DNA of 64,000 bases from Callaeas wilsoni (Eukaryota > Chordata > Aves > Passeriformes > Callaeidae): assembly GCA_013398955.1 (NCBI GenBank), contig VWPU01011673.1, positions 124,001 to 188,000 of the forward strand, given 5' to 3'. The notes beneath the pieces were generated by a model that was not told the origin of the DNA, ran no database searches, and saw only the letters and a list, made by a program, of their open reading frames with translations. Positions 26,079-38,897 of the stretch are shown here, in pieces. Position 1 is the stretch's first letter. Every line of letters starts with the position of its first letter. Both the position numbers and the translations under genes were made by a program.

Positions 26079-26879
26079 GAAATCAAAGCACCACAAAGAC
26101 CGCGTTCAACCTTTGAAGACATCTAAGTTTAGGCTCAGAAATTCTCCCTGGAGACCTTCAAACACTCCTTTTTCTTTTCATTTACTATACTGGGACTTAG
26201 CAATTTACCTGTAATTTAAAGGCATAGATCCAAGTGCCTAAATTAGGTATACCTGGTCTTTCCCACATTTTTAAAAATGTTGAGTCTTATCTTCTATATG
26301 CCTATAAACAATTTGAATTCTTCTAAATGTACCAAGGCAAATAGACTTATTAATATGATAAAAATATAAAAATACAACTGGGAAGAATTTTTCAGCATGT
26401 AATGGCATTGGGCCTATATCTATACAAAACCTAAATTCTGCAAGTTCTTCAGGTTCTGTTGCTAATTTCCCACATGAAATTTAAAAAGGAAAGCTTTTTA
26501 AAGAAGATTTATATATAGGGTTACCTGTATTTTGTGGTGGATACACACATACGCACATATACTTATTCATTTCTCAGGTTTTCAGTTTGCAAGTACAAAT
26601 GAATAATTTTTAAATGGTGCTGTTCTTTCAAGAAGACAATATTTTCTCAGTTAATATGATGCCAGCGGTATGCAGAGATGAGTGTAATGTAATAGGTATA
26701 CCTGTCTGTTAAAGGTAAACACTGCAGTTGGTACAATAGACTTTGCAAAACTGAGGTTAAAAAAAAAAAAAACATTGAAGAAGCTAATGCAAAGTCTTTA
26801 CTTCCCTGAAGTGCTGCATAGCCCTTTATGAAAGGCAAATTTTAACAGCTTTGACAAGAGGATGGTGATATTAATCATA

Positions 26880-27540
26880 ATTCAAACAGCAGTAATAACT
26901 GATGCTGTGAGGAAAAGATAGCAGCTGGCGTAGTCCAGAAAAGACCCTAATTTTAACATTTCATTCACCTCTGCCTGGGCAAAGGTGGCTCAGCAATATA
27001 CCATTTGTCTTCATCTGTCTTCCCAGCACTGCAAGTTGACAGGATAACAGCATGGTTGCTTGGTGGTCTGCAACTGCAAACTGCCCTTTATCTACCTAAT
27101 CACAGTTCAGTGTAGCATAAGGAAAGTAATTTTACAGGTGTGTAGCAAAATCTGCATCCTCCTGGCCACCCAGTCGCGGGATTGCTTTACAAGGTGGATC
27201 TAATCATAGCGAGATATTTCCAGTCGGATACTGATAGCTGCCAGCCTTTGAAGCTGCACTCAAGTCAGATGTAAATAACATAAAATGAAGGCACAGAACA
27301 TTAAAGGAAGAAACTATGTAAAACCAGTTGAGCTGATTAGTACTAAATTACTGATGTTCCATCTGCCGGGGTGGTAATACTTGTTTTCAAACTGCCTGAC
27401 TGCGATGCTTCATTTCACAGAGAGACTATGTTCAATGGGCCTATAGGGAACACTTAATAGGGACTGACAATGAAAGGAGAGAGTGACAAATGCATAATTA
27501 CTCTTTGAGAGTGCAATGTGTTCATTAAGAAAACTAGCAA
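26880..27540. promoter_or_regulatory. Candidate conserved non-coding element / enhancer
   Basis: About 650 bp stand out from the desert by higher complexity and the near-absence of A/T runs. Four CpGs fall in about 52 bp (27175, 27177, 27210, 27225) in an otherwise CpG-poor window. Homeodomain-like words also occur: CTAATCACAG at about 27098, TAATCATAG at about 27201, and GCATAATTACTC at about 27492. There is no long open frame and no repeat similarity. This combination fits a constrained regulatory element. The call is inference from composition and word content only, without alignment. Confidence 0.35.
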
Positions 27541-30500
27541 TTTGTCTGTGGTACAGAATATAGACGATGATATATGTTCCCATATATGCATAGACTCTAA
27601 AGACTTGAGAGCAGAATTAAGGAAAATTTCTTGGATCCTCGCTACTTTGAAAAAGCAGAAAATCTGTAATAAATAGATATGTAGAGCATATTAACTTAAG
27701 CAAAAAGCAAAAAACAAAAACGAAAACAAAAAACCACCATAGGCAATATTTAATTTATATATAAGTTTCAAAATTTAAGAAATTCACTTCGACATTTTTT
27801 ATGCTTGCTCAAACACCTCAATTTGTTGCTGTTCTTGAGAAAAGACTGTTTTTAAGAAAGAACTAGCAACACTGTTACTACTGGCAAGCCCTTAGACAAT
27901 GTCCCAGCCGTAATACTGAGCAGCACTGAAAATGGGATTGGATTCTAATGAAGTAAACTGTAGGAAGTAGAATTAGGAGCAGTGTTAAGCCACATCATGA
28001 CATAAAAAGCCAATGGAATATGCTAATACCTTACCATCTGGCAATTAGAATTCCTCCTCCTTAGATCTGTCTCCCACAAATACCATCATGTTAGCTCCCA
28101 CACTGCTCTTCATGATTAAGAATTCATTTTTCCTGTTCACTAAATAACTCAACTTATCCTTAGAGCTGAGTTACTCCTGAGTAATTCAAATCCTCTCTCA
28201 TCTTGACAAATAATTCTTCTAGAATAAGTTTCCAGAAAAGCCAGATTTTCTAGAAAAGTTATGACTAAAAGTATTCCAGGAGACTGCTGAGAAAGTCGAA
28301 AGATGTTTCTGTCTGGAAACCCTGTGAAAGGGGAGGTTCAACATATTTTTTTGCCAATATGTTTTGTTATTGCAAGTTACAAATCCTAATGTAAGACATA
28401 GTGTTTAGATTTTCCTCTGCACTGAGTTGGGAAAAAAAAGCCATCATGGAATAATAATCCACAAAAGAAAACAAAGAAACATCAGGCAGTAATCTTATTC
28501 AGATACAAACAGTGAAAAAAGGTGAAGAACTAACCTTCCTCATATATACTATGTGAATGAAAACTTTGTAATAATAAAGAAAATGGATACTGTCAAACTG
28601 AACAGCAACTTGGTATCCAGTCAAACAACCCAAAATATTTTGTTATTCAAACAGATTTGGTCTGTGAAAAAAAATTAAACACTGATATAACTCTTTGATA
28701 TATATTAATATAGCTAATAACACATGGAAAAAGGATGGTTTATTTAGATTCTTTACTGACTAATGGTACCAAGGCAACTGAGCTTGTGCATTACTATTAA
28801 TGGAAAGAAAAATTTCTGCATGATTACTAATTTTGTTGTTAAAAGAAAGCTTCTTCAGAACACAGAAGAATTCTAGTATCTAGCACAATACAACGACAAT
28901 GGTAATATTTTAGGCATGCTATCACCTAACTAATAAACTAATATAAAAATTCATTAGTGGCTGATAGCTATTGACTGTTAGTTCAGGTTTATTTGTTGTC
29001 ATGTCTTATCAGTATTGGAATGCATGCTCTTTGACACTGCATTAACAATTTAAGGGAATTTGGTTTTGCGGCCTTCTCGCAAACTCGTAAGGCAGTCTTG
29101 TAATAGTAGTCTTGTCACTACATTTTTACACCACCTATGTCAATTATGGCTTTACAAGGGAATTACCGATATAAAGTAAAAAAATCAAGAAATATTTACT
29201 GTGCTTAGTGTCAACTTGCAGGCAATCCAGATATCTAGCTGATATATCAAACGAATTGAAAATTTCTGCAGTCAACTTAGAAACAGCTTTTACAATGAAT
29301 ACAATATTTTAGTGTGGAATGAAGAAGATGTGACGCATCTCAGGTGTAAATAAATAACACAGTATCATATAACTTTCTGTTTCAAAAGACTGTGAGGAAA
29401 ATCTGAGATTTAATCTAGGGAAAGTAGAAATCAAGAGGAATCTCAAACTCATGCACGCACAGCACAGAAAGGTGCTGCCTCAGGAAAAAACAATTTAAAA
29501 AAAATTAAATAATTCCCTGAAAAGACAAAGTTTCTGTCTTGCTCATCTGGGGTGCAGCAACTTTGAAAACAAGAATTTTGCCACCTGTACAGACAGGAAT
29601 AAATCAGTCCCTGAAATGCACAGACATACATTGGGAAAAAAGTTATTATAAAGCTGAGCTACAGTGTCCTGAATATCAGAGACAGCTTCACGTTTGAGAA
29701 TCAGCCTCAAACAGACCATAGAGAAAAGGCATTTAAAAACAGATTGGAGAGAACCCTGAAATGTGCTAAATTAAAATTCAAATGAAAAGGTTTTGGTTAT
29801 TTATATACTTTGTTAAATAAAATAATGATTGTATTAGAATTTTACCTGGTCTTAGTTCTTAGACACCTGTCAGTTGGAAATATGCACTGCTGTAGTGCCC
29901 ATTGGTAATTAAATATAACTATGAAAGTTAAAAGTGCATTAAAAGTACCTCACTTGAATTCTAATTTATGTCCCATTTGTCTTTGCAGAATGGACTTTAG
30001 ACAATTTAAAGACAAATGATGGCCTCTCCAGCATCCAGCTCCCTGGAGACTAAGAAAAATATCCAGACACATTTTCTTCCCGTAAAAAGTTTGTGCTTCA
30101 GAGAAATTGTATTGTGTCTTGTAGCTTCCTTGAGTGTCCAGTACATGAGCAAATCTAACAAGAAAGGAGCAAATATGACACTGCCAGAAGGCTTATTTAC
30201 ATTTTAGAACTATTAAGAAAGCTGATAAGGAATGTGTGATTTCAAATTATCTAATCTGTGGCCCTCGTTTACAGACTAATTCAGATATAGTGACAATTTC
30301 ACCAATGCCAGAGTTGATTGAATAAAAATATCATAAAAGGAGATATCATTAGATATCATTAAAGGTTTTGAACATTTATTAGTTATTTTAAATATGCTAA
30401 TATGTATATTATGATTTTATTAGGTAATTTTATTTAACATATTAAATATATCGAGTAAAATGCAATAAATGCAAAATAATATTGTACAGTAAAGGATAGA

Positions 30501-32149
30501 AAGCTTTGTAATATATTCCCTACATGACTTTTATAAGGAAAAATGGCATTTTCATGGCTTTTGATGCCTCATTTTTTATTAGCATGCTATTACTGAAATC
30601 ATGATATATACAAATTTATATATCTTTGTAATGGCAAAATAATATTTTTTTCCAAAATGGTTGCAAAATCAAAGATATGGACTATTTTTTGCTTATACAC
30701 TTAGCCACTAGACAATGATCTCAGTCTACAGCTATTTGAAAAGTCCTTAAACATGAATTCCATTGTTATAATGAAAAGATCATGAAGAAATGACTTCACC
30801 TCTTATCAAGGTATCAGCATTGTAACTGGGAGACTTTCTTATGATTTCCTGTGACTTTCATTTCCTCATCCGTGCATTTCTTAAATTTTTTCAAACAGAA
30901 AAGATATTCCTCTAAGCTTAAGCAAGATATGAGAATAATGAAAAGGAAAAACAACTTCTCTAAATTTCCCACTATTACTACAACATGCAAATATAACACC
31001 CACACATAGCCATTTGACTGATACTAGACATATTTTAAAATCTGTATTGTGTAGTAGATGACACATTTCTGTCAAATATGTACATACACACAAATATATA
31101 TTTTATAAGAATAATTATAAGGAATCGTTATATTTCCACAGGAAATAGTTTGGTTCCTGATGTTCATTTTCTCATATTGGGGCCCAAAAAATAAAAAACT
31201 TTTTTCCTTCACTCTCTCTCTTTCCCTTTTAAAACTTTAGAGAGCAGACTTTTAAAATAATGTCTTAGACATTTATATTGTTCTTTCCTAAAGTTTCCAT
31301 CCTACTTTCATTTTCCATGATCCAAGACTATTCATCTTCATGCATTTTCAAATTCCTTTGTCAGAAGAAAAACATGTAAAAAACTGCATAAAAATGTGGG
31401 CAACTCACACAGAAAAAAAAAAACAATTTTTTTTTACAGAAAGACCTCCAGCAATGACATGAAACCTAAAATACCTGTAATGTGCCTTATTACCATTGGT
31501 TTTGCAGTAGGGTAACTTTATTCACTGTAGGCAAAAGCCAAAGAAGGGCTAGCATTTCAGCAATAACCCAGAAACTAGCCAAGTTGAAATGATAAGTTTG
31601 TCTTGTTAGGATTGTCAAAAAGGGAGAAGAGAGAAAAAGGTGAAAGAATATTGCTGTTGATTTTTTTTATCTCAGAATTGAATTGCATGCTCATATTGTA
31701 TTCCTTTCTTTGTAAAATACACATTCACTTATTGCCACATGGCCTTTTTGCAATAATGGAAAAATATTGTAATTATATGCCAAAAAGAAGATTTTTAGCA
31801 GTTTTATTATTAATCAATATTTTTCATTGAGTTGTTCATTCTAATGGAAAAATCTAATTCATCTAAGGTAAATTGTTTTCCATAAGTATACTTTCATTCT
31901 AAATATTCTGGAAGGAATCTAAATGTCTATTCAAATAAAGCTGTTTACCTAGGAGACATCTAAAACTGAGTTTCATAAAATCAAACCTTTGATTTTGGAA
32001 GAACTACAGTTGAAAGTGTTTGACACCTAAGTAAAGACATATCCCAAGCAGAATAAATCACAATATCATACCTTTCTATTATCTCAGCAATATATGTACT
32101 AACTGCGTAAAATGTCTGGGGTAAGGAAAGCTTATCCTCAGTGCAGATT
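27541..32149. other. Unique AT-rich DNA, no gene recognised
   Basis: No gene or named repeat is supported. It holds a CAAAA-rich tract (27701-27734), a small CpG cluster (29069-29087), a tandem AGATATCATT pair (30341-30360) followed by very AT-rich DNA to about 30480, and an A-run/T-run pair near 31418-31436. Small frames such as 30016-30207 resemble no known protein. Confidence 0.62.
27701..27734. repeat. A-rich CAAAA simple repeat
   Basis: Repeated CAAAA/CAAAAA units, imperfect, with one CGAAAA variant. Confidence 0.85.
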
Positions 32150-33641
32150 AGGGATGACCTAAAAGAACTGAACACACAGAAGACTGGGATGGGCACACCC
32201 ACAAGTGCTGAGGGAACTGGCTGATACCATTGCAAGCCCACCCTCGATCATCTTTGGAAGCTCATGGGAACAAGGGAGGTCACTGATGACTGGAAGAAAG
32301 AAAATGCCCTCTTTTCAGGAAGAGCAAGAAAGAGTATCCAGGAAACTAGAGTCTTGTCAGTCTCACCTTACGAAACTGATGAAACAACCAACCTGGAAAC
32401 AGTTTCCGAATATATGGAGGACAAGAAGGTGATAGGGAATAGTCAATGTGGATTTCTGAAGTGGAAATTATGTATGCCTGACTGACCTTATAGCCTTCCA
32501 CGATGAGAAGACTGGCTCAGTAGATGAGGAGAGAGCAGTGAATATTGTCTACTTTAGCAAGACTTTTGACACTGTCTCCCGCAATTTCCTCATAGGCAAG
32601 TTGATGAACCGTGGGCTAGACAAAGGGAGAGTAAAGTGATTATGAAATTTGCTGAATTGCTGGACTCAGAAGGTTAGCATCAGTGGTATGGAGTCCAGCT
32701 GGAGGCCAGCCACAAATAAGGTACCCCAGGGGTTGATATTGGCACCAATACTGTTTAACATCCTCTTTGACGATCTGGACAGTGGGGCAGAATGCACTTT
32801 CAGCAGGTTTGCAGAGAATGCAAAACTGAGACAAGTCTCTGATACACCAGATGATTGGAGAAATGAGCTAACAGGAACATCACAAAGTTCAACAAGGGCA
32901 AATGCCAAGTTCTGCACCTAGAGGGGAATAATGCCATCCAATAGTAAATATTTGGTCCAACTGATTGGAATGCAGTTTGGCAAAGAAGGGCCTGATGGTC
33001 CTGGTGGTTACCGATCAAGTCGCACAGCAAAGAAGGCCAGCGGTATCCCGGGCTGACTTAGGACAATCTTCACTAGCAGGCTAAGGGAAGTGATTCTTCC
33101 CCTCTGCTCAGTCCCAATGAGACACATCTGATGTTCTGGGTGGAGGTCAGGGCTCCTTAGTACAAGAGAGAAATACACTTACTGGAGAAAGTCCGGTACA
33201 CTTATGGAGAAAGACCGGTGGAGACAATGAAGTTGTTGGAACATCTGTGGCATGAGCTGAGGATGAGAAAGCTGGGAGACTTCTGACAGGAGAGGGCTCG
33301 TGTGAATCTTATCAATATATATAATTACCCGATGGGAGAAGCCAGACTCTTCTTAATGGTGACTAGTTACAGAGCAAGACTCAGTGGACACAAAGTAAAG
33401 TTCAGGAAATTCCACTCAAATATAAGAAAAAATTTTGGTACTTAAAAGTTTTTTTCTTGTGATTGTGGTCACACCCTGGAGCCTACCCATACAAGTTGGG
33501 GAGTCTGTGTTCTTGGAGATATTCAGAAACAAATAGGCACAACCCCAATCAACTTGCTCTGGGTTACCTTGCTCTGAGCAGGAGGGTTGAACTAGATGAC
33601 GTGATTTCCAGTTTCAATCATTCTGTGATTCAGTTACCTCT
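32150..33641 (+). mobile_element. CR1 LINE, 3' half with dead reverse transcriptase
   Basis: This is the largest mobile element in the window. It encodes, in broken frames, the C-terminal half of the CR1 reverse transcriptase, followed by the 3' untranslated region ending in CATTCTGTGATTC. Recognisable protein pieces in order: a TDDW block (about 32285), DKKVIG (about 32420), the FDTV block (about 32574), a SSWRP...VPQG block (32694-32733), the ILFNIL block, then KFCT-like wording near 32915. Two lesions hit the active site. At 32547-32580 the motif A region lacks the Leu-Asp normally preceding FSKAFD. At 32808-32819 motif C reads FAEN instead of FADD. Frameshifts, a deletion of a few tens of bases near 32855 and stop codons add to this. 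The 5' end is truncated. It is a pseudogene copy, probably inactive since insertion or soon after. The 5' boundary is approximate. Confidence 0.95.
32649..32921 (+). pseudogene. Broken CR1 reverse-transcriptase segment
   Basis: A 90-codon frame inside the CR1 copy carries the palm region around motifs B and C. Visible landmarks are SSWRPATNKVPQG (residues about 16-28), PILFNILFDDL (about 33-43), ECTFSRFAEN (about 48-57) and DTPDDW (about 65-70). In active CR1 enzymes the FADD aspartates bind the catalytic metals; here both are replaced (Glu-Asn). The frame ends in an unrelated stop, and the enzyme's N-terminal half and the endonuclease domain are absent. No function is expected. Confidence 0.85.
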
Positions 33642-35089
33642 ATCTTTCAGTGTTCTAATGGAACTGTTGTGATCATGCTGTGATATCCATAAGCTTGGTA
33701 CTTGTTTTATTGCATTTTTTAAAGTATCTTATACTCTGTTACTTTATGAATAAAATATGAGTCCTCTAAAATGGAGCTTTCCTGCTTGCTTATAGTTAAT
33801 TAGTGAATTGTAATACATTTATACTCCTATTTAAATTAATATGTAGGATTTAAGGAACAAATTCTTATGCCCAATAATGCAAATTTTATGTGTGCAAATA
33901 ATTGAGAAATTAAAAACCTAAGTTTCTTTTTTATAATGAGTTTATAGATAAAATGCAATTACTTTTGCCTTTGAGATAGAAGAAAATGTTTCTTTTTTTC
34001 CTTCTTCATATCTGAATTAATATGAAGGCAATGAACCAAATCCCACTCTTAGGTACACAGGTATAAATTATATTTCTAGTTTCTGTATTTAATAATTCAT
34101 AAAATTAAATTTATAAATAATAAATTTCCATATGTGTGCACATAAAAATAGAATTTAGCTGGGAAGAAGGTCAGGAAGAAGGTAAAATGTAAATGCCCTC
34201 TAATTATAAAAGTAAGCTATATACAGTAGTAGAAAAAAATATTTCCAGAAGATAGTAACTTTGGTCAACTTCAGTAACTTGGGAAAAATTTCTCTGGAAT
34301 CCATAATTGTTATGGGAGAAAATAGGTAAAGCATAAATTGTTTTGCATACATAAAAATAGGAGGATAAAAATAATTTCTGTAGTGATGTTACTGTCTTTA
34401 TTCTCATAGTTAGAAAATGTTGTGCAACTAACACTTCTGCTAATTCTAAATTTCCCAGTATCATCTGAAACAGGAAATACCAAAATTATCACTGTCTAAT
34501 TCAAAATCATCCTACTTTATTGCATCTGTATTTCATTGCTGTGTTTACATTCATCCTTCTGTCCACTTTATTTTTTGTCCTTATTGGACTTCCCCACTGA
34601 GATCACAGAAATATTTCCACTATCAGTGACAATTCAGTGTTTCTTCCCCTACCATCCTTTGACTAATGTTTGTGAAGAGACTCGCACCTTAAACGGTACT
34701 CAGTAAAACCCAAGCAGAGTTACGGTGAAACCTGAATTACTGCTGATTTCTTTATTACTCTCCATTTAATTATTGGCTAATTAGTGATAGATGTTATGAC
34801 TTGTACATAGCTTCAAATATTTGCAAACTTCATCGGAGTGAATCCAAAGATGGAATTCCTTTGGGTTATTTTTGCTTTTCTTCTGTTCCTCTCTGTTAGA
34901 GATGATTGTCTGGTTTTCATCTGCTTTGCTTTCTTCCATTTGGAATAATTTAATATTGCTGTGATTCAGCATTACATTGATTCAATTTCTGATGAAGACA
35001 CCTTCAGTTCTGTCTGTGCACAGAAACACTCGGCTGGGTTAACTGATGAAAATAACCCAAAATTATTTATTTTTTCTGTTGGATTTCAG

Positions 35090-35154
35090 CCTTGTCCTCT
35101 ACAAAATACATTGACTACTTGACATCAGTCATCTACAATGTGCTCTTTTACACG
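35090..35154 (+). other. Exon-like segment (very tentative)
   Basis: A pyrimidine-rich tract and TTTCAG acceptor precede 35090, and ACG|GTAGGA forms a donor after 35154. Of the three frames only one is open across the 65 bases, reading SSTKYIDYLTSVIYNVLFYT. It would start after a phase-1 intron and end in phase 0. No homology is recognised. Short open segments between cryptic splice sites are common by chance. Confidence 0.12.
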
Positions 35155-38100
35155 GTAGGAGCACTACGGAACCATGCAAGATTCAGATTTATGAAAAAAA
35201 TCTGCAGTACCGAATTTATTGTTTTTAGGAGATCTTTTAGATGGATGTACTTTAACATCTCTAAAATTTTTATTGATATGTTTTGCACACCTTCTGCAGA
35301 CACCACCACTACCACTTCAGGCAGAGAACTTCAGACTTCCTTCTACATAATTTTCTAAAACCAAGTTTCCATTGAGCCGAACTTTGGTGAAATGCGTTGG
35401 ACAGAGTGAAGGGAAGGCTTTTCATGTCTAAGTAAATATTCAGTCTCGAACTCAGGGAAAGTCATTTCCACTGCTCTCAGGCTAACGGAAATAGAAAGCT
35501 GCTACACAAGGTGCATAGAGCTTCACTCCAAAATAGCATATTTTCACTGTTCAGAAGATGCAAGATCTCTGCAAAAGAATTTTTCACATCACCTCCTTTT
35601 CTGAAGTTTCCCTTGATATTCTGTGGCTATGCAATTCACCTGCTTGGGTTTGCTGTATAAATAGTTTATTCAAACATGAAGTTTGCGGTTATAACAGGGC
35701 TTCCATCTTTTACTCAATAATTAAGCAGACCAAAAAAAAAAGTAAAAGAGCTTTGGATTCACAATTATGTAGTGTGAATAGGTTTTCATGAGTTAGTCAT
35801 CAGAACTGGCACTGCTACTCTTTGGGAAAATATTGTATTGATGGGTAATGAAACAGTGACATTGCCACAGCAGAGAAGGGAAAGTCTAAGGATTGTTCTC
35901 AGTCTGGTTTGCTTAATTAAGCCGTAGCCAGTGACATGGTTTTGTATTTACTGTATTTACTTGACAATATGGTTACTGGTATGATTGATCGATGGTGGCT
36001 AGAGTGTGAGCAAAGGACCAAAGACATTAGCATTTGTTATGATTTGAGGGAATGAAAGCCAAGAGAAAATGTGGGCAAAATAAAAAGGACAAGCCACTTG
36101 TAGGCAATAATCTGCATTCAAACTAGACAATAGGGCAGACACTTCTCACGCCTTGGATACTCTCACCCCAGTGGGCATGCTATGAAAAAAGACACATGAA
36201 GGGCAAAAGTTCCATGTTAAAATGCAGGACCTTTTCTCTGCAGACAGAAATATGGTCATGAGAAAAAGCAAAAACCTAGGCAGAGGGCACTGAGATAAGC
36301 ATGCCTTGTGTTACCATGAAATTGAATCAGTTTCAGATGTGGTAGATTGCCTCAGTACAGAAAATGATGAAAGAATCTCTATCAATCTGAAATACCTCCT
36401 GAATCTTGAAAGAATTGGGTGAAGAGGCTCAGTCTCTCCCCTGTCAACTTGTCTGGGGACAGATTTTACCATCATGTTCTTTCCAAGACATGAAATCTCT
36501 TAGAATAAGTCTCTGAGCCACAGGCATCCCCTAACCATTTCATCGTCATCTGTATCTTAACAGGCCTATCCAGCCTCTCCTTTAGTGACTTCAACCTCGG
36601 CAGAGCAGCTGACTCAGGATTATTGACTCCCATTTTCCTTCTTAAATGTTTTTAAATCACCTCTAATCTTCAGCACTTAAAGTTTGTCAGGGGCATTCTT
36701 CAATTCGCAGTTTTCACATGTTATTTTAAGGAGCCTTAGTTCTACATTTCTTTCCTTCACTGTGTTTCTTCTAAATATTTTATGTTTAAGTCCTTTGGTC
36801 AGGCATAGTAAAATCTAGCTGATTAACTAAGATGTACATTTATGAAGCAAATATAAGCTGTGATATAAAAATCCACAATCTCTGTAGCCATATGCAGGGA
36901 GGTATTAGGCAAGAGCATGTTAAAAGAAACAGTTGACAACGTGTAGCTAATTGATACTTTATATTTTGTTCAGATCCTAAAAGCAGTATAATAACCAAAT
37001 CATCTAGTACGTGCAAGTTTAATTGCTCCATATAAAATAAAATAGAAAAGAAAAAGAAGGAAAATCAGAAGAGGATTAAAAGAGCAGGAATAGAAATTCA
37101 GATAAAGGATCATTTAAAAATGTATTTTATCACCATTGACAGAATAGACTTTCTTCATACACAGAGTGGATGTCATAACAAAAATTTTTTAAAAATCTCA
37201 TAAATCAACAATCAGGAAAACTGTTAACTGTTACTTTAAGAGCAAAAATTTGTGTAACTTCTCTGAACTTGACCTCAGCAAAAGGTTTCTCTAGAAAATT
37301 TCTTCTTCCTCTTCTTAAAATAAGTTTAACTAGTATAACTAAATGCAAATAGCAAAGCAAGTTAAATAGAGAGAGCACATTCTTCTATCTGTCTAAGAGT
37401 TGCTTTCAACAGGTTACTAAACTGAAATAAAGTATTTGGTTTGAATAAGCATTACATCGCATGCCCTCAATTTCACTGGTCTAGTGTGTAAATTTACTTT
37501 TAAAAGCACAAGTACTATATTTAGACATGGTGAAGACAGGAACTGCAATAGAAATATACATACTAAATTAATATCTTAAAAGAAAATAAGATAAAGTTCT
37601 GTGTTTTCATAAATTTATGGCATTTAAGGCCAGAGAACTATTATATTGTGTCGTTGTGTCATAGGCTATTCCGTTTCATCTCACTAAATCGTTTCAGAAG
37701 AATAGCTTGTCTTTGGCTGAAGCATAGGTTGTGTTTACCAAGAGCACCTCTTGCAGAAAAGCATTTCATTTTGATTTAAAGCCATTAAGAGGTGGAAAAT
37801 CAACTACCTTGTTCAGCAGCCTTTCTGAGAGAGTAATATCTGTTGTTTAACAGTGAGTGTCTTAGCAGCAGTCAAGCACGTGGCTTCAGCATCAAAGCCC
37901 TCATTTTGTTGTCTTCTTCTAAACAAAAAAATTGCACTATTCATTTGCATTAATGTTTTTATCTTTAGAAAGTTTTTATCTACTGCACAAAAGTAATTGT
38001 TTCATTTAATGTTATCTTAGATTGTAGAATATTAATATTAAATAACTAATTGTTTTTTCTCAGTCTTTTAATATCCTTCTTAAATACGAACATAATTTTT

Positions 38101-38308
38101 TTCAATGAAAAAAAAGAATATATCTCTCACTAATGAAAAATTATTTGTCCATTTAACCACATCACCCCACTAGAGCAAATATGAGTTTATCCTGACACTT
38201 TTTCCAAGTCACTGCCTTTCAGAGAGCCATTACCTCCTCTGTCATTATGAATCCTTTTAATATGGAAATATATTCAGTTACCTTGTTTGATTTTCTTTAC
38301 TTCCACAG

Positions 38309-38437
38309 GACTTTATACTTCTTGACCTCAAACATGAAAAAATGAAGTGTAAAACTAAAACAGCAAAAGATGTTAGTGTGGTATACTGTCCAAAAAAATC
38401 CTGGCAGGAATATTCCCAGCTGCACGGACCAAAAGAG
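38309..38437 (+). other. Exon-like segment, 129 nt, phase 0-0 (tentative)
   Basis: A good acceptor (TTTTCTTTACTTCCACAG) precedes the segment and a GAG|GTAAAC donor follows. Only one frame is open, exactly 43 codons, running from DFILLDLKHEK to SWQEYSQLHGPKE with a YCPKK motif between. It shows no similarity to a protein I can name. A stop-free run of this length is not rare in 64 kb of six-frame sequence, so the splice context is the only reason to list it. The overlapping 70-codon minus-strand frame (38297-38509) is an equally possible chance product. Confidence 0.18.
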
Positions 38438-38897
38438 GTAAACCATTTTATGTACAAATAAAAGTCTTATGGATGCTTTTCTGAAATATTTCTCTTGATC
38501 GTCTTTCATTTTTATATCCAGAAACTTCTGTAAGAATGCCAGTAAGTAAATCTTTCAAAACTCAAATAAGACATTTTCTTAAGACATGGAACTGGCAGAA
38601 AATGCTAGTAAATTTTTTACCTGTACTGTAGTAAATGAAAATTATATACATGAATTGAATTTATTCATCTCAAAATCAGAGAAATATCACTGGGGTTTTT
38701 TCTGATTTCTGTGTCTGAGCTGCCCTCTAAATACCTGTTCAGGAATCATAAAGCATGCTCAAGTAATGTGAGACCAAAAATTCATGAAGGAAAACTGAAC
38801 AATTTAAATTAAACAATTTAAAACATTGGTTTGGGGGTTGGCGGGGGTTTTTTTTGTTTTTTTAGTCCTGCTTTGTTTGTCCATGGTGTAGTTTGTT

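Larger units (their letters stand above)
16441..26879. other. Long unique AT-rich stretch, no gene recognised
   Basis: About 10.4 kb with no interspersed repeat or gene I can support. Open frames of 60-94 codons occur on both strands, for example 19012-19296 and overlapping ones at 21365-21770, but none shows a domain, signal peptide plus context, or convincing splice structure. It contains a 16-bp palindrome (18084-18099), a GTT run (25443-25460), a short CA-rich stretch (26058-26078) and a poly-A run (26760-26773). Typical of a bird gene desert or a giant intron. Confidence 0.65.
33642..38897. other. Unique AT-rich DNA, no firm gene
   Basis: No repeat family is recognised. Two short exon-like segments (35090-35154 and 38309-38437) are listed separately. 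A block at about 36420-36600 has slightly higher GC and faint, unconvincing similarity to very old CR1. A small CpG cluster (37652, 37672, 37690) lies in a more complex segment, about 37620-37930, that might be conserved non-coding DNA. Confidence 0.6.

Noticed and set aside
26139..26168. Short resemblance to the CR1 3' region (CCTGGAGACCTTCAAA)
   Set aside because: Under 30 bases with no neighbouring match; could be chance.
29985..30207. Acceptor-like CTTTGCAG followed by a 63-codon frame starting at 30016
   Set aside because: All frames leading directly from the acceptor stop quickly, and the downstream frame has no donor or homology.
36361..36415. ATGATGA...CTGA pattern like a C/D-box small nucleolar RNA
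   Set aside because: No terminal stem and no paired inner boxes could be identified. The motifs are short and common.
36420..36600. Possible very old antisense CR1
   Set aside because: General pyrimidine-rich wording and a CATTTCATCGTCATCTG-like phrase, but no collinear block that I could trust.
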